Assembly: GCA_903927615.1 (NCBI GenBank)
Contig: CAIYNU010000006.1
Span: forward strand, 1-64,000
Length of the DNA: 64,000 nucleotides
Source: an uncultured Rhodospirillales bacterium
GTDB lineage: Bacteria > Pseudomonadota > Alphaproteobacteria > Azospirillales > Azospirillaceae
Reading direction: 5' to 3'
A model generated the notes under the pieces. That model did not search any database. It saw only the letters and a list, made by a program, of their open reading frames with translations, and had not been told where the DNA came from. The position numbers and the translations under genes are program-made. Below, one piece after another: positions 42,467-51,593 of this stretch. The first letter of the stretch is position 1. The number at the start of each line of letters is the position of its first letter.

Positions 42467-43654
42467 ATGCCCCCCAAACTGCTCTATCTGGTCACCGAAG
42501 ACTGGTACTTCTGGTCTCACCGCCTGCCCATGGCCCGGGCGGCCCAAGCCGCCGGCTTCGAGGTGGTGGTGGCGGCCCGGATGGACGGCCATCGGCAGGC
42601 CATCGAGGCCGAGGGCTTTCGGGTCCACGCCCTGAACTGGCGGCGGCGCAGCAATGGCGTGCTGTCGGTCCTCGGCGCCATCTGGGAACTCCGGGCGCTG
42701 TATCGGCGCGAGCGGCCGGATGTGGTCCATCATGTGGCCATGAAGCCGGTGGTGCTGGGCGGCCTGGCGGCCTGGCTGGCCGGCGTCCCGGCGGTGGTCA
42801 ATGCCCTGACCGGGCTCGGCTTCGTGTTTATCGAGGGCGGCAGCCGCGGTCGCCGGTTGCTCAACAAGCCGGTGCGCGGGCTGATCCGGTTCGTGCTGGG
42901 GCGGCGCGGCAGCCACTTGATCCTTCAAAATGGCGACGACCACGCGCTGCTGGTCGCGCGCGGTCTGGTTGCCGCCGAACGGGTGACGACGATCCGCGGT
43001 TCGGGCATCGACACCGACCACTACGTGCCCCAGCCGGACGCCCCCGGCGGGGTGACGGTGGCCTATGTCGGGCGGATGCTCGAGGACAAGGGCGTGCCGA
43101 CCCTGGTGGCGGCGCACCAGCGGGTCCGGGCGCGGGGGGTTGATCTGCGGCTGCTGCTGGTGGGCACGCCGGACGCCGAGAACCCGACCTCGGTTGCCGA
43201 GGCGACGTTACGGTCCTGGGCGACCCTGCCCGGCATCGAGTGGCGGGGCGCGGTGGCCGACGTGCGGCCGGTGTGGGCCGAAGCGCACATCGCGGTGCTG
43301 CCATCCCGGCGCGAGGGCCTGCCCAAAAGCCTGCTGGAGGCGGCGGCGTGTGGCCGTGCCCTGGTGGCCACCGACGTCCCCGGCTGCCGCGAGATCGCCC
43401 GCGCCGGAGAAAATGCCCTGCTGGTCCCGCCCGACGACCCGGCGGCCCTGGCCCTGGCCCTGGAGACCCTGGCCACCGACGCCGACCTGCGCGCCCGCTT
43501 TGCCGCGTCCAGCCGGGCGCTGGTGCTGTCCGACCTGGCGGTGGGTCCGGTGGGCGCCCGGACCGTTGAACTGTATCGCCGGATGCTGGCGCAGGTCGGA
43601 ACCGACCGCCGGCGCCCGGCGACACCGCCGGAACCGCCGGGGCCGGAACCTTAG
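42467..43654 (+). CDS. Glycosyltransferase family 4 (PglA/WcaA-like)
   Basis: A 395-residue GT-B enzyme. LLYLVTEDWYFWSHRLPMAR and DVVHHVAMKPVVLGGLAAWL followed by ALTGLGFVF are typical of N,N'-diacetylbacillosaminyl or undecaprenyl-linked GalNAc transferases of the PglA type. GIDTDHYVP, VAYVGRMLEDKGVPTLVAA and EGLPKSLLEAAACGRALV (EX7E) form the donor site. The ATG at 42467 has AAGG upstream; the in-frame sequence before it is repeat B and not coding. It may act early in building a lipid-linked glycan. Confidence 0.82.
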   Translation: MPPKLLYLVTEDWYFWSHRLPMARAAQAAGFEVVVAARMDGHRQAIEAEGFRVHALNWRRRSNGVLSVLGAIWELRALYRRERPDVVHHVAMKPVVLGGLAAWLAGVPAVVNALTGLGFVFIEGGSRGRRLLNKPVRGLIRFVLGRRGSHLILQNGDDHALLVARGLVAAERVTTIRGSGIDTDHYVPQPDAPGGVTVAYVGRMLEDKGVPTLVAAHQRVRARGVDLRLLLVGTPDAENPTSVAEATLRSWATLPGIEWRGAVADVRPVWAEAHIAVLPSRREGLPKSLLEAAACGRALVATDVPGCREIARAGENALLVPPDDPAALALALETLATDADLRARFAASSRALVLSDLAVGPVGARTVELYRRMLAQVGTDRRRPATPPEPPGPEP

Positions 43655-43678
43655 TTAAGCCCGCTTTCCGTAGGCGTT

Positions 43679-43716
43679 CCGTAATTAAAGAAAATGGCCA
43701 TTCTCTTTAATTACGG
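43679..43716. promoter_or_regulatory. Perfect 13-bp inverted repeat
   Basis: Arms CCGTAATTAAAGA and TCTTTAATTACGG with a 12-base loop that is itself centred on TGGCCA. It is AT-rich against a very GC-rich background and lies 25 bases after the glycosyltransferase stop. It could be a terminator stem or a protein-binding operator for the downstream heptose genes. Confidence 0.5.
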
Positions 43717-43860
43717 GGCCGGCGTACCATGGGCACGCCGCAGCCTTTCGGGACTCACAATGATCATCGATCGAAGGCGCCATCCTTCCGGACACACCGT
43801 CACAACGGTTGGGGGGGGTTCCGTTACCGAGCCTATCTTGATATTCTTAATGACGGAACC

Positions 43861-43904
43861 GCTCCGAGCCCCGCTCCGAGCCCCGCTCCGAGCCCCGCTC
43901 CGAG
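43861..43904. repeat. 12-bp tandem repeat (3.7 copies)
   Basis: The unit GCTCCGAGCCCC is repeated almost perfectly. It lies in the 325-base gap before the SIS gene and, with the inverted repeat at 43679, is the only structure seen there. Perfect repeats of this kind can change copy number, which could alter promoter spacing. Confidence 0.7.
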
Positions 43905-43979
43905 ATTGACGGCACCGGCGGCGGCCGATAAGTTTGGGTCCTCTGTTCCGTGCCCTCTCCCTTCCGCCCGAGGTCTCCC

Positions 43980-44585
43980 GTGAGCCATTCGCAGCAGTTC
44001 TTCCAGGAAGCCGCCGGCATCGCCCGGCAACTCGACTATGCCGTGGTCGACCGGATTGCCGGGGAGCTGGCGGCGTTGCGCGAACGGGGGGGGCGGTTGT
44101 TTTTCCTGGGCGTGGGCGGCAGCGCCGGCAACTGTAGCCATGCGGTCAATGACTTCCGTAAGCTGTGCGGCATCGAGACCTACTCGCCCATCGACAATGT
44201 CTCGGAACTGACCGCCCGGACCAATGACGAGGGCTGGGAAACCGTGTTCGCGGCCTGGCTGCGGGGCAGCCGGATCAACGACAAGGATGCGGTGTTTGTC
44301 CTGTCGGTGGGCGGCGGCGATGCCGAGCGCAACGTCAGCGCCAATCTGGTGCTGGCCATCAAGGAAGCCAAGTCCGTCGGCGCCAAGGTGTTCGGCGTGG
44401 TCGGGCGCGCCACCGGTTATACCGCCCAGGTCGGCGATGCCGTGGTGGTGGTGCCGGTCGCCGATCCGGCCCGGGTGACGCCCCATTCCGAGGCGTTCCA
44501 GGCGGTGGTTTGGCATTGCCTGGTGTCGAACCCGATCCTTCAGATCAAGGGCACCAAGTGGGAAACCGTGCTGGACGCGCGGTAA
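43980..44585 (+). CDS. SIS-domain isomerase, GmhA-like (sedoheptulose-7-phosphate isomerase)
   Basis: A 201-residue SIS protein. LFFLGVGGSAGNCSHAVNDF is the phosphosugar-binding motif, and VFVLSVGGGDAERNVSANLV and HSEAFQAVVWHCLV complete the fold. GmhA converts sedoheptulose-7-phosphate to heptose-7-phosphate; the following GmhB-like gene supports this. GTG at 43980 has GAGG upstream; a GTG at 43950 would add ten non-conserved residues. The stop is three bases before the gmhB-like ATG. Confidence 0.75.
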   Translation: MSHSQQFFQEAAGIARQLDYAVVDRIAGELAALRERGGRLFFLGVGGSAGNCSHAVNDFRKLCGIETYSPIDNVSELTARTNDEGWETVFAAWLRGSRINDKDAVFVLSVGGGDAERNVSANLVLAIKEAKSVGAKVFGVVGRATGYTAQVGDAVVVVPVADPARVTPHSEAFQAVVWHCLVSNPILQIKGTKWETVLDAR

Positions 44586-44588
44586 GTG

Positions 44589-45122
44589 ATGAAACGGGCG
44601 GTTTTTCTGGATCGCGACGGGGTGATCAACCGGGCGGTGGTGCGCAACGGCAAGCCTTATCCGCCGGCCTCGCTGGCAGCCTTCGAGCTGCTGCCCGGCG
44701 TGGTCGAGGCGGTGGCGGCGTTGCGGGCCGCCGGTTATCTGATCGTCGTCACCACCAACCAACCCGATGTGGCCACCGGCAAGCAAAGCCGGGAGGTGGT
44801 CGATGCCATGCACGACCGGTTGCGGCGGGCTCTGGCGGTGGACGACATCCGGGTCTGTTTCCATGTGGATGCCGACGGCTGCCGCTGCCGCAAGCCGTTG
44901 CCGGGCATGCTGCTGGAGGCGGCCCGGGAGTGGGACATCGAACTGGCGGCAAGCTTCATGGTCGGCGACCGCTGGCGGGACATCGCGGCCGGCCAGGCGG
45001 CGGGGTGCCGGACCCTCTTTATCGATTACGGCTACGCCGAGCCCCGTCCAGAGGCGCCCGATCGGCTTGTGGACTCTTTACTGGCCGCCAGCCGATGGAT
45101 CCTGGCGGAGTCGGGGGCCTGA
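44589..45122 (+). CDS. HAD phosphatase, GmhB/HisB-N type (heptose bisphosphate phosphatase)
   Basis: A 177-residue HAD-IIIA phosphatase. AVFLDRDGVIN contains the nucleophile and acid aspartates, VVTTNQPDVATG follows, and the zinc-binding loop CFHVDADGCRCRKP is intact, as in GmhB. SFMVGDRWRDIAAGQAAGC supplies the final acidic motif. GmhB dephosphorylates heptose-1,7-bisphosphate on the way to an activated heptose for LPS or a glycan. It follows the GmhA-like gene immediately; the kinase and nucleotidyltransferase needed to finish the pathway are not in the window. Confidence 0.82.
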   Translation: MKRAVFLDRDGVINRAVVRNGKPYPPASLAAFELLPGVVEAVAALRAAGYLIVVTTNQPDVATGKQSREVVDAMHDRLRRALAVDDIRVCFHVDADGCRCRKPLPGMLLEAAREWDIELAASFMVGDRWRDIAAGQAAGCRTLFIDYGYAEPRPEAPDRLVDSLLAASRWILAESGA

Positions 45123-45135
45123 AGGCCGTCACCCC

Positions 45136-46185
45136 ATGACCGACGCCGACGCCCTCCACCGTTCGGCCGTCATCGCCCTTGGCCAGGGACGCCACGACCT
45201 GGCCGCGACCCTGGCCGGACAGGCGGTGGCCCTGGAGGGGAAGGTTGCCAACCACCACAATACGTTGGGGACGGCCCTGGCCGGGCTCGACCGCCTGGAG
45301 GACGCCGCCGCCAGCTATCGGCGGGCGACCCGCCTGGCGCCCACCGAGCCCGGGCTTTGGTGCAATCTGGGGCTGATTTTGTGCCGACTTCACCGCAACC
45401 GAGAGGCTGAGGCGGTGTTTCGGCGCGCCCTGGCCCTGGATCCGGTCTCGGCCCGCTCGCCGGCCCAAAGCGGGCTGGCCCGGGCGCTGTATCCGGGGGA
45501 CGATTACCGGGCGGTGCTCTCGGCGATTCACGAAACGTTGCGCCCGGCATGTTATGTGGAGATCGGGGTGTCGACCGGGGCTTCGCTGGCCCTGGTCCGG
45601 GCTCCGACCCTGGCCATCGGCATCGATCCCGACCCCCGCATCCCGGGAGAGGTTCCGGCCTCGACCCGAATCTTTCCGCTGACCAGCGACCGCTTTTTCG
45701 CCGCGCACGATCTCGGTGTCCTGTTCGGCGGGCGCCGTTTCGATCTGGCCTTCGTCGATGGTCTGCACACCTTTGAACAGACCCTCACCGATATCGCCCA
45801 TCTGGAACGCCATGCCGGCCCCGACAGTGTGATCCTGGTTCACGATGTCCTGCCTGCCGACGCGGCGTGCGCCGCCCGTGACTGCGGCTCGGCGCTGTGG
45901 GCGGGCGACACCTGGAAAATCGTTCCGGCGCTCCGCCGGGTCCGCCCGGACCTGGCGCTGTTCCTGATTCCCACCGCCCCCACCGGGCTGGCGGTGATCC
46001 GGGGCCTGAACCCGGACCGGGCCGGCGTGCTGATCGGGGCGCTGGGGCGGATCATGGCCGATCTGATGGCTTTGACCTTTGCCGATTTTGTGGCGATGGC
46101 GGGAGAGCGGCGGGATTTGGGGATCGCCAACGAACCGGCGGCGATTGCCGGCTGCCTGAGGGCCGCGGTTCCCCACGCTCACTGA
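45136..46185 (+). CDS. TPR protein fused to a SAM-dependent methyltransferase-like domain
   Basis: A 349-residue protein. Residues 1-120 are TPR helices (HHNTLGTALAGLDRLEDAAA, LWCNLGLILCRLHRNREAEA). From about 135 there is a class I methyltransferase-like fold of the Methyltransf_24 kind: CYVEIGVSTGASLALVRAP, IGIDPDPRIPGEV and FDLAFVDGLHTFEQTLTDI. Such enzymes often methylate sugars or small molecules in polysaccharide loci. It starts 13 bases after the gmhB-like gene and so lies in the same operon. The substrate is unknown. Confidence 0.7.
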   Translation: MTDADALHRSAVIALGQGRHDLAATLAGQAVALEGKVANHHNTLGTALAGLDRLEDAAASYRRATRLAPTEPGLWCNLGLILCRLHRNREAEAVFRRALALDPVSARSPAQSGLARALYPGDDYRAVLSAIHETLRPACYVEIGVSTGASLALVRAPTLAIGIDPDPRIPGEVPASTRIFPLTSDRFFAAHDLGVLFGGRRFDLAFVDGLHTFEQTLTDIAHLERHAGPDSVILVHDVLPADAACAARDCGSALWAGDTWKIVPALRRVRPDLALFLIPTAPTGLAVIRGLNPDRAGVLIGALGRIMADLMALTFADFVAMAGERRDLGIANEPAAIAGCLRAAVPHAH

Positions 46186-46291
46186 TGGGGTTTCCCCCTG
46201 GGTCACCGAAGGCACCTTGGCAACCCGTCCTTCCGGTGCTAGCACAACACCCATCCGGCGCCAGGCGCCGTCTTGATCGGAAAGCCGGCGC

Positions 46292-46846
46292 ATGCGGATT
46301 CAGCCCACCGAGAACCCCGACCTGACGATTTTGGTGCCCCGGCGCTTCCCCGATCCCCGGGGCTTCTTCGTCGAGAGCTATAATCGTCGGCGTTTGGCCG
46401 AACACGGCCTCGTCTATGACTTCGTGCAGGACAATCTGTCGCTGTCGATCAAGGTCGGCACCGTCCGCGGCCTGCATTTCCAGCGACCGCCCACGGCCCA
46501 GGCCAAGCTGGTCAGCGTGCTTCAGGGGGCGATTTTCGACGTGGCGGTGGATCTCCGCCAGGGCTCGTCCTATTATGGCCGGCCGGTGGCGGTCCGGCTT
46601 TCGGCCGCAGAGGGCAACCAGTTGATGGTTCCGGCCGGCTTCGCCCACGGTTTTTGTACCCTGGAACCGAACACCGTGGTGGCCTACAAGGTCGATGCCT
46701 ACTATTCCGCCGAGACCGACGACGGCCTGTATTGGGCCGACCCGGCGCTCGGCATCGACTGGCCGGTGACCGAGGCCGCGGCCGAACTGTCCGATAAAGA
46801 CCGGCGGCTGCCGAAACTGGCGGACGTGGCCCGCTGTTTTGTCTAG
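46292..46846 (+). CDS. rfbC: dTDP-4-dehydrorhamnose 3,5-epimerase
   Basis: A 184-residue cupin-fold epimerase for the third step of dTDP-L-rhamnose synthesis. [40 protein letters not shown] (catalytic His), [11 protein letters not shown] and [20 protein letters not shown] are diagnostic. It is first in rfbC-rfbB-rfbD. The 106-base gap upstream has a short repeat-like dyad and no gene. Confidence 0.93.
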   Translation: MRIQPTENPDLTILVPRRFPDPRGFFVESYNRRRLAEHGLVYDFVQDNLSLSIKVGTVRGLHFQRPPTAQAKLVSVLQGAIFDVAVDLRQGSSYYGRPVAVRLSAAEGNQLMVPAGFAHGFCTLEPNTVVAYKVDAYYSAETDDGLYWADPALGIDWPVTEAAAELSDKDRRLPKLADVARCFV

Positions 46847-46880
46847 GATCCGACTGCAACAGCCTGAAGACGGGGCCGAT

Positions 46881-47951
46881 ATGACGAGTTTTCGGACGAT
46901 TCTGGTCACCGGTGGTGCCGGCTTCATCGGTTCGGCGGTGTGCCGCCACCTGATCGCGGCCACCGACAGCACCGTCGTCAATCTCGACAAGCTGACCTAT
47001 GCCGCCAACCCCTATTCGCTGGCGGAGATTCAGGACCATCCGCGCTACCGGTTCGTGCAGGCCGATATTTGCGACGGCCCGGCGGTGGCTCAGGCGCTGG
47101 GCGTGCATCGGCCGGATGCGATTCTCCATCTGGCCGCCGAAAGCCATGTGGACCGCTCCATCGAGGGACCGGTGACCTTCCTCGAGACCAATGTGTTGGG
47201 GACCGGCATTCTGCTGGAGCGGGTGCGCGCCTATTGGAGCGCCCTCGACGGGTCGGAACAGGCGCACTTCCGCTTCCACCACGTCTCCACCGACGAAGTT
47301 TACGGCTCCCTCGGGCCGACCGGGCTGTTTGTCGAAGACATGGCCTACGATCCGCGCTCGCCCTACTCCGCAAGCAAGGCGGCCTCGGATCATCTGGTCT
47401 CGGCCTGGCACCATACCTACGGCCTGCCGGTGGTGATCAGCAACTGCACCAACAATTACGGGCCGTACCAGTTCCCGGAAAAGCTGATTCCGCTGATTAT
47501 CCTCAATGCGTTGGAGCGGAAGCCGCTGCCGGTCTACGGCCGCGGCGACAATGTCCGCGACTGGCTGCATGTGGAGGACCATGCCCGGGCGCTGCATCTG
47601 GTGCTGACCCGGGGCGAGATCGGCCGCAAGTACAATATCGGCGGCAATGCCGAGCGCCGGAATCTGGAGGTGGTGGAGCGCATCACCGATCTGGTGGACG
47701 GTCTGAGGCCCACCCCGGGCGCGCCCCCGCGGCGGGAGCTGATCCGTTTCGTCCCCGATCGGCCCGGCCACGACCAGCGTTATGCCATGGACACCGGCCG
47801 CATCGCGCGGGAGTTGGGCTGGCAGCCGGCAGAGACCTTCGAGAGCGGCCTGGAACGCACCGTCCGCTGGTACCTGGACCGCCCCGACTGGTGGCAGCCG
47901 ATTCGCAGCGGCGTCTATCGGGGCGAACGGCTGGGGCTGGTGACGCCATGA
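46881..47951 (+). CDS. rfbB: dTDP-glucose 4,6-dehydratase
   Basis: A 356-residue extended [21 protein letters not shown] binds [19 protein letters not shown] and [12 protein letters not shown] follow, and the catalytic YSASK and [19 protein letters not shown] are present, so this is a standard RmlB. The ATG at 46881 is used; the stop overlaps the rfbD ATG. Length matches the family. Confidence 0.94.
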   Translation: MTSFRTILVTGGAGFIGSAVCRHLIAATDSTVVNLDKLTYAANPYSLAEIQDHPRYRFVQADICDGPAVAQALGVHRPDAILHLAAESHVDRSIEGPVTFLETNVLGTGILLERVRAYWSALDGSEQAHFRFHHVSTDEVYGSLGPTGLFVEDMAYDPRSPYSASKAASDHLVSAWHHTYGLPVVISNCTNNYGPYQFPEKLIPLIILNALERKPLPVYGRGDNVRDWLHVEDHARALHLVLTRGEIGRKYNIGGNAERRNLEVVERITDLVDGLRPTPGAPPRRELIRFVPDRPGHDQRYAMDTGRIARELGWQPAETFESGLERTVRWYLDRPDWWQPIRSGVYRGERLGLVTP

Positions 47952-48898
47952 CCGCCGGGCCGCGGATTCTGGTCATCGGTTGCCGCGGACAGGTGGCCAC
48001 CAGTCTGGCCGGGGCGTCCTGGCCGGCCGACAGTCATGTGGCCTGTCGCGGCCGGGATGACTTCGACCTGACCGATCCGGTGTCGACGCTGGCGCTGGTT
48101 CAGGCCGGGCACCCGGACGTGATCATCAATGCCGCCGCCTACACCGGGGTGGATCGCGCCGAGGCCGAACCCGAGGCCGCCTACGCCCTCAACCGCGACG
48201 GCCCGGCCCACCTGGCGGCGGCGGCGGCGGTGCTGGGGATTCCGCTGATCCACATCTCCACCGACTACGTCTTCGACGGCACCCGCTCCGGGGCCTGGAC
48301 CGAGGACGACCCGGTGGCGCCCCTGGGTGTTTACGGCGCCAGCAAGGCGGCCGGCGAGCAGGCGGTGCGCGAGCGGCTGGACGCCCATCTGATCCTCCGC
48401 ACGTCGTGGGTTCATGCCCCGTTCGGGACCAATTTCGTCCGGACCATGCTGCGGCTGGGCCGGGAACGGCCGGACCTGGCGGTGGTGGACGACCAGATCG
48501 GCCGGCCGACCTATGCTCCCGACCTGGCCCAAGCCCTGGCCACCCTGGCCGTGACGCTGGCCGCGGGCCGCCGGGACGGCTTCGGCACCTTTCACCTGGG
48601 CGGCGGCGGCGAACCGGTGAGCTGGCACGGCTTCGCCGCGGCCATCTTCGCCCGGGCGGCGGCGCTGGGGGCGCCGGTGCCGCGCCTGCGGCCCATCACC
48701 ACCGCCGATTATCCGACCCCGGCCCGCCGTCCGGCCAATTCGGTGCTCTCGGGTGCCCGCATCCACACCGTCCACGGTCTGGCGCTGCGGCCGTGGCCGG
48801 CGGCTTTGGACGACAGCCTGGGGATCCTGCTGGCCGATCCCGCCACCGTCTCGCACCGTGACGGGGCTTTGCGCCCAGGCGCCCGGATCGGACGATGA
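47948..48898 (+). CDS. rfbD: dTDP-4-dehydrorhamnose reductase
   Basis: A 316-residue SDR that makes dTDP-L-rhamnose. Motifs are [62 protein letters not shown] and [22 protein letters not shown] overlaps the rfbB stop by four bases. The rfbA thymidylyltransferase is missing from the cluster. Confidence 0.93.
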   Translation: MTAGPRILVIGCRGQVATSLAGASWPADSHVACRGRDDFDLTDPVSTLALVQAGHPDVIINAAAYTGVDRAEAEPEAAYALNRDGPAHLAAAAAVLGIPLIHISTDYVFDGTRSGAWTEDDPVAPLGVYGASKAAGEQAVRERLDAHLILRTSWVHAPFGTNFVRTMLRLGRERPDLAVVDDQIGRPTYAPDLAQALATLAVTLAAGRRDGFGTFHLGGGGEPVSWHGFAAAIFARAAALGAPVPRLRPITTADYPTPARRPANSVLSGARIHTVHGLALRPWPAALDDSLGILLADPATVSHRDGALRPGARIGR

Positions 48899-48940
48899 GT
48901 CTGATGGGCAGGCGCAGGGCTCTGCCCTTGCACCTGCCCA

Positions 48941-49534
48941 TCAGGGGCGTTGCCCCTGGACCCCACCAAGGGGGGACCCCTTGGAACCCATGACCAGGGC
49001 CTCGACGGCTTGCCGTGCGGTTCCGGCGTCCCAATCGGTTCCGCCCAGCATCCGGGCCACCTCCCGGCCGTCGCGGTCGATCAGGATGGTGGTGGGCAGC
49101 CCTTGGGTCTCAAAGACCGCCGTCGCCGCTCCCGGGGCGTCCAGATAGGCGGTGAGTCCCTGAATCTGCCGTTGCTTCAGGAATGGCAACACCGTCGCCG
49201 CGCCGCCGCGGTCTTCGGCCAGCGCCACCACTTGGAAGGCGGGGCTCCCCAAGGCCGCTTGCAGGCGGTCGAGAGACGGCAACTCGCGCACACAGGGGCT
49301 GCACCAGGTGGCCCAAAGGTTGAGCAATACCACCCGGCCGGTGAAATCGCTGAGCGCCACCGGCTGGCCGGCGCCGTCGGTGAAGTGGAGCGGCGGGACC
49401 TGGGCCGGTACCGCCGGAACCAGACGGCCGGGGGTCGGTAGGCCGGTTTGAGTCCGTTGGGTGATGACGGCCACGAGTGCCGTGGCAAAGCCGAGGGCGG
49501 CGGTGAGTGCGACCCATCGTCTGACGCGAGTCAT
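48941..49534 (-). CDS. TlpA/ResA-like thioredoxin-fold protein
   Basis: A 197-residue membrane-anchored thioredoxin. Residues 7-24 form an N-terminal signal-anchor (WVALTAALGFATALVAVI), and the redox motif is WATWCSPC with cysteines at 78 and 81. TTILIDRDGREVARMLGG is the cis-Pro region. It should reduce disulphides in the periplasm, as in cytochrome c maturation. The last 15 residues (GSKGSPLGGVQGQRP) are encoded by the palindromic intergenic repeat, which also supplies the stop. It converges on rfbD. Confidence 0.85.
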   Translation of the reverse strand: MTRVRRWVALTAALGFATALVAVITQRTQTGLPTPGRLVPAVPAQVPPLHFTDGAGQPVALSDFTGRVVLLNLWATWCSPCVRELPSLDRLQAALGSPAFQVVALAEDRGGAATVLPFLKQRQIQGLTAYLDAPGAATAVFETQGLPTTILIDRDGREVARMLGGTDWDAGTARQAVEALVMGSKGSPLGGVQGQRP

Positions 49535-49607
49535 GGTTTTGCCTTTCACAGGCCCCGGGGACTTTGTCCCATCGGCGCCAGGATCAGGAATGGGTTTAAA
49601 CCAAAAG

Positions 49608-49660
49608 GACTTTGTGGGCTCCGCCCACGCCCGCAAAGGGCCGGTCGGCCCTTTGAACCC
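49608..49660. repeat. Palindromic repeat family B, copy 2
   Basis: Same core as 42269-42321, preceded at 49555-49607 by a conserved stretch (CCCATCGGCGCCAGGAT and GGGTTTAAACCAAAAGGAC) that is also seen, degenerate, around 53305-53340 and inverted near 52270-52300. It lies directly upstream of the tlpA-like gene and next to the MITE. Confidence 0.8.
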
Positions 49661-49677
49661 TTTGACGTCATGAGGTC

Positions 49678-49948
49678 GGGTCGTGCGGCTGGAAGGAACA
49701 GAAAACCATCATAAGGGAATAATCTTTTATGATCAGTATGTTGCTCGTGGACATTCCGTGCCGGCGATCGGCCCTCCGGAATTGTGCGAATCATACCGCA
49801 AAAGCGGAACGGTTTCGCACACGACTCTTGCTGATCGTAACATATTGAAAAATATGAACCGCGCTTTCTCGGATTTTGCTTTACAAATACCCTCAGTTTT
49901 GCAAGAGGCGCTTATGATGGTTTTCTGTTCCGCTCAGCCGCACGACCC
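49678..49948. mobile_element. MITE-like element with 38-bp terminal inverted repeats
   Basis: A 271-base element. The ends match at 35 of 38 positions in inverted orientation; both begin GGGTCGTGCGGCTG and continue GGAACAGAAAACCATCATAA. It encodes no plausible protein. The left end, with about 20 further bases, recurs at 51818-51878 beside an IS1595-type transposase fragment, so the element is most likely a non-autonomous derivative of that IS. No matching target-site duplication is seen. The bases from here to 50202 hold nothing else I recognise. Confidence 0.75.
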
Positions 49949-50202
49949 AAATGGCACTCCGGCTTGAGCTTGCGGGATGGAGAACGGCGGAAACGTGGCT
50001 ACAGATGCAGCTTCAGCGCGATCTATGGCAGGCCAGCAAGCGAACACAAACGGTGTCACTCAACGTCCGCCGATTCGAGTCAAAAGAATTTGATCCGGCG
50101 TGACCGTGGCTCAATGAAAACATTCATATAGTGGTGTCTGGAAATCATCTTAGCAGAAAACCTGCATAGGATCGCTGGGGCAATCAGTCACGAAACTTTA
50201 GA

Positions 50203-51105
50203 CTATTGACATGAACTGTTACAAGCAGCAATTCGCCAACTACACATTTGTTGCCGTGAAATAGTATAAAATTGATTATAAACAGCTCCATTCATACATG
50301 CACCAAAATCAGCAGAACATGAGTCAAGACACGCAACTTGTCTTGGATGAGTTCGTCTCCATTCCTCTTGCGCCGCCTGCTCACGCCTATTTTCTTCTTT
50401 TTGTGCTTGTTCTCGTGCTTGTTCGATATGCTGTTGTTCAATATGTTGTAAATCTTGTTCAAGCATTCTCACACATGAATCACGCTTGGCATTAAATCTG
50501 TCACTTGGCAGTGTCTTAAGTTCCTGATAATATTTTTTTAGCTCAGCCTCATCAGAGGAATTTTCATGCTGTGAATATCTTTTACTATATATTGAACCAA
50601 GTGCGCATGCAGAAAGTCTATATCCATCTTCGTCTGATTGACGAAAAAGGCGGATCGCTTCGTCAATATTTTTTTGGATAGAACTTTTTAGTGTATATTC
50701 TCCATTATATGCCATTGCTAAGTCATATTCGGCTACGGCATTTCTATTTTTCGCAAGTTGTCGTATCTTATCGATAGACTCTTGATCTCCTCGCCTCAAA
50801 TATATAAGTTCTTTAAGGCAAATATTGTTGCCATTCATAATTGCTTCAACATCAACCTGATTATCGATTATAAGGCGTCCAAGATGAAGCAATGCTTTAA
50901 TGTGATCCACCTCGCAATCGTTAGCTATTTCATCTAGGCTACCATTCGTTTGCGCTTGGGGGATAGCGATTACATAAGACTGATACTTTGGATTATCGTT
51001 TGCTATGCTGCCAGAAATTGAAGCATCTGTTTTTGTTTGTTGACATGCCGACAGCGTTATTAACGTACATGCAAGGACAGAAGACACAATGGCTCGCAAC
51101 GTCAT
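50203..51105 (-). CDS. Lipoprotein with Sel1-like repeats and Cys-rich C-terminus
   Basis: About 300 residues. MTLRAIVSSVLACTLITLSA followed by Cys is a lipoprotein signal. Around residues 125-180 there are Sel1/TPR-like helices (AVAEYDLAMAYNGEY, IDEAIRLFRQSDEDGYRLSA). Then comes a Gln/Glu-rich coiled coil (HIEQQHIEQAREQAQKEENR) and a tail with six cysteines (ACLDSCSADFGAC, AACNSSCQ). ATG at 51105 has GAGGA eight bases upstream. The gene is strongly AT-rich relative to the window and lies between an IS-derived MITE and an IS remnant, so it was probably acquired. Function unknown. Confidence 0.65.
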   Translation of the reverse strand: MTLRAIVSSVLACTLITLSACQQTKTDASISGSIANDNPKYQSYVIAIPQAQTNGSLDEIANDCEVDHIKALLHLGRLIIDNQVDVEAIMNGNNICLKELIYLRRGDQESIDKIRQLAKNRNAVAEYDLAMAYNGEYTLKSSIQKNIDEAIRLFRQSDEDGYRLSACALGSIYSKRYSQHENSSDEAELKKYYQELKTLPSDRFNAKRDSCVRMLEQDLQHIEQQHIEQAREQAQKEENRREQAAQEEWRRTHPRQVACLDSCSADFGACMNGAVYNQFYTISRQQMCSWRIAACNSSCQ

Positions 51106-51185
51106 AATTACGATCCTCATTAGTTGAAGCCATAATGTGATGTGCGGCCATCATGATTCTGTTTGTCGAAAAGCATTCTCATGAT

Positions 51186-51593
51186 CTAATAATGATAGCC
51201 TTGTTTGGCGACACATTTAGCAGTATACTCCTCCATCGTATTTTGCATCTTGGAAAAATTTGGAGGTGACGCAGATAAAGTTGGGCTAGAGGCGCTCAGC
51301 CCCTCTCCGACAAGGGATCCGGCAAGCTGATGGCAAAACTGCACAACCTCAGTGCGACTCGCATCTAGGAAAAACGGCGTCCCGGTGAATTTCCATCCAT
51401 ATGCTTCCATACACGTGATTTCAAGGTTGCCCCTACCATGGCCGCTTACTGTTTCGGCTGCAATCTGCTTGCAGACTCTGCTGGCATGCTCGTATGTAAC
51501 TGAGCCAGATACCTGTACAAAATCGCTGCGTTCAGCGCAAGAGGCGAGAAGCATGGCCGGAAATATGACGAAAAGGTTCCGAAATGCGGTCAT
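51186..51593 (-). CDS. Small hypothetical lipoprotein
   Basis: 135 residues from the ATG at 51593 (MTAFRNLFVIFPAMLLASC), ending in a lipobox LASC. The mature part has four further cysteines and the segment ITCMEAYGWKFTGTPFFLDA but no recognised family. An ATG at 51608 would add five residues. It is AT-rich and precedes the Sel1-like lipoprotein on the same strand with an 80-base gap, so both may have entered together. Confidence 0.55.
   Translation of the reverse strand: MTAFRNLFVIFPAMLLASCAERSDFVQVSGSVTYEHASRVCKQIAAETVSGHGRGNLEITCMEAYGWKFTGTPFFLDASRTEVVQFCHQLAGSLVGEGLSASSPTLSASPPNFSKMQNTMEEYTAKCVAKQGYHY

Noticed and set aside
49670-49956. Target-site duplication flanking the MITE
   Set aside because: The eight bases on either side do not match, so insertion age or mechanism cannot be inferred.
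49683-49967. 94-codon frame inside the MITE
   Set aside because: It spans both terminal repeats of a non-coding element and shows no protein family signal.
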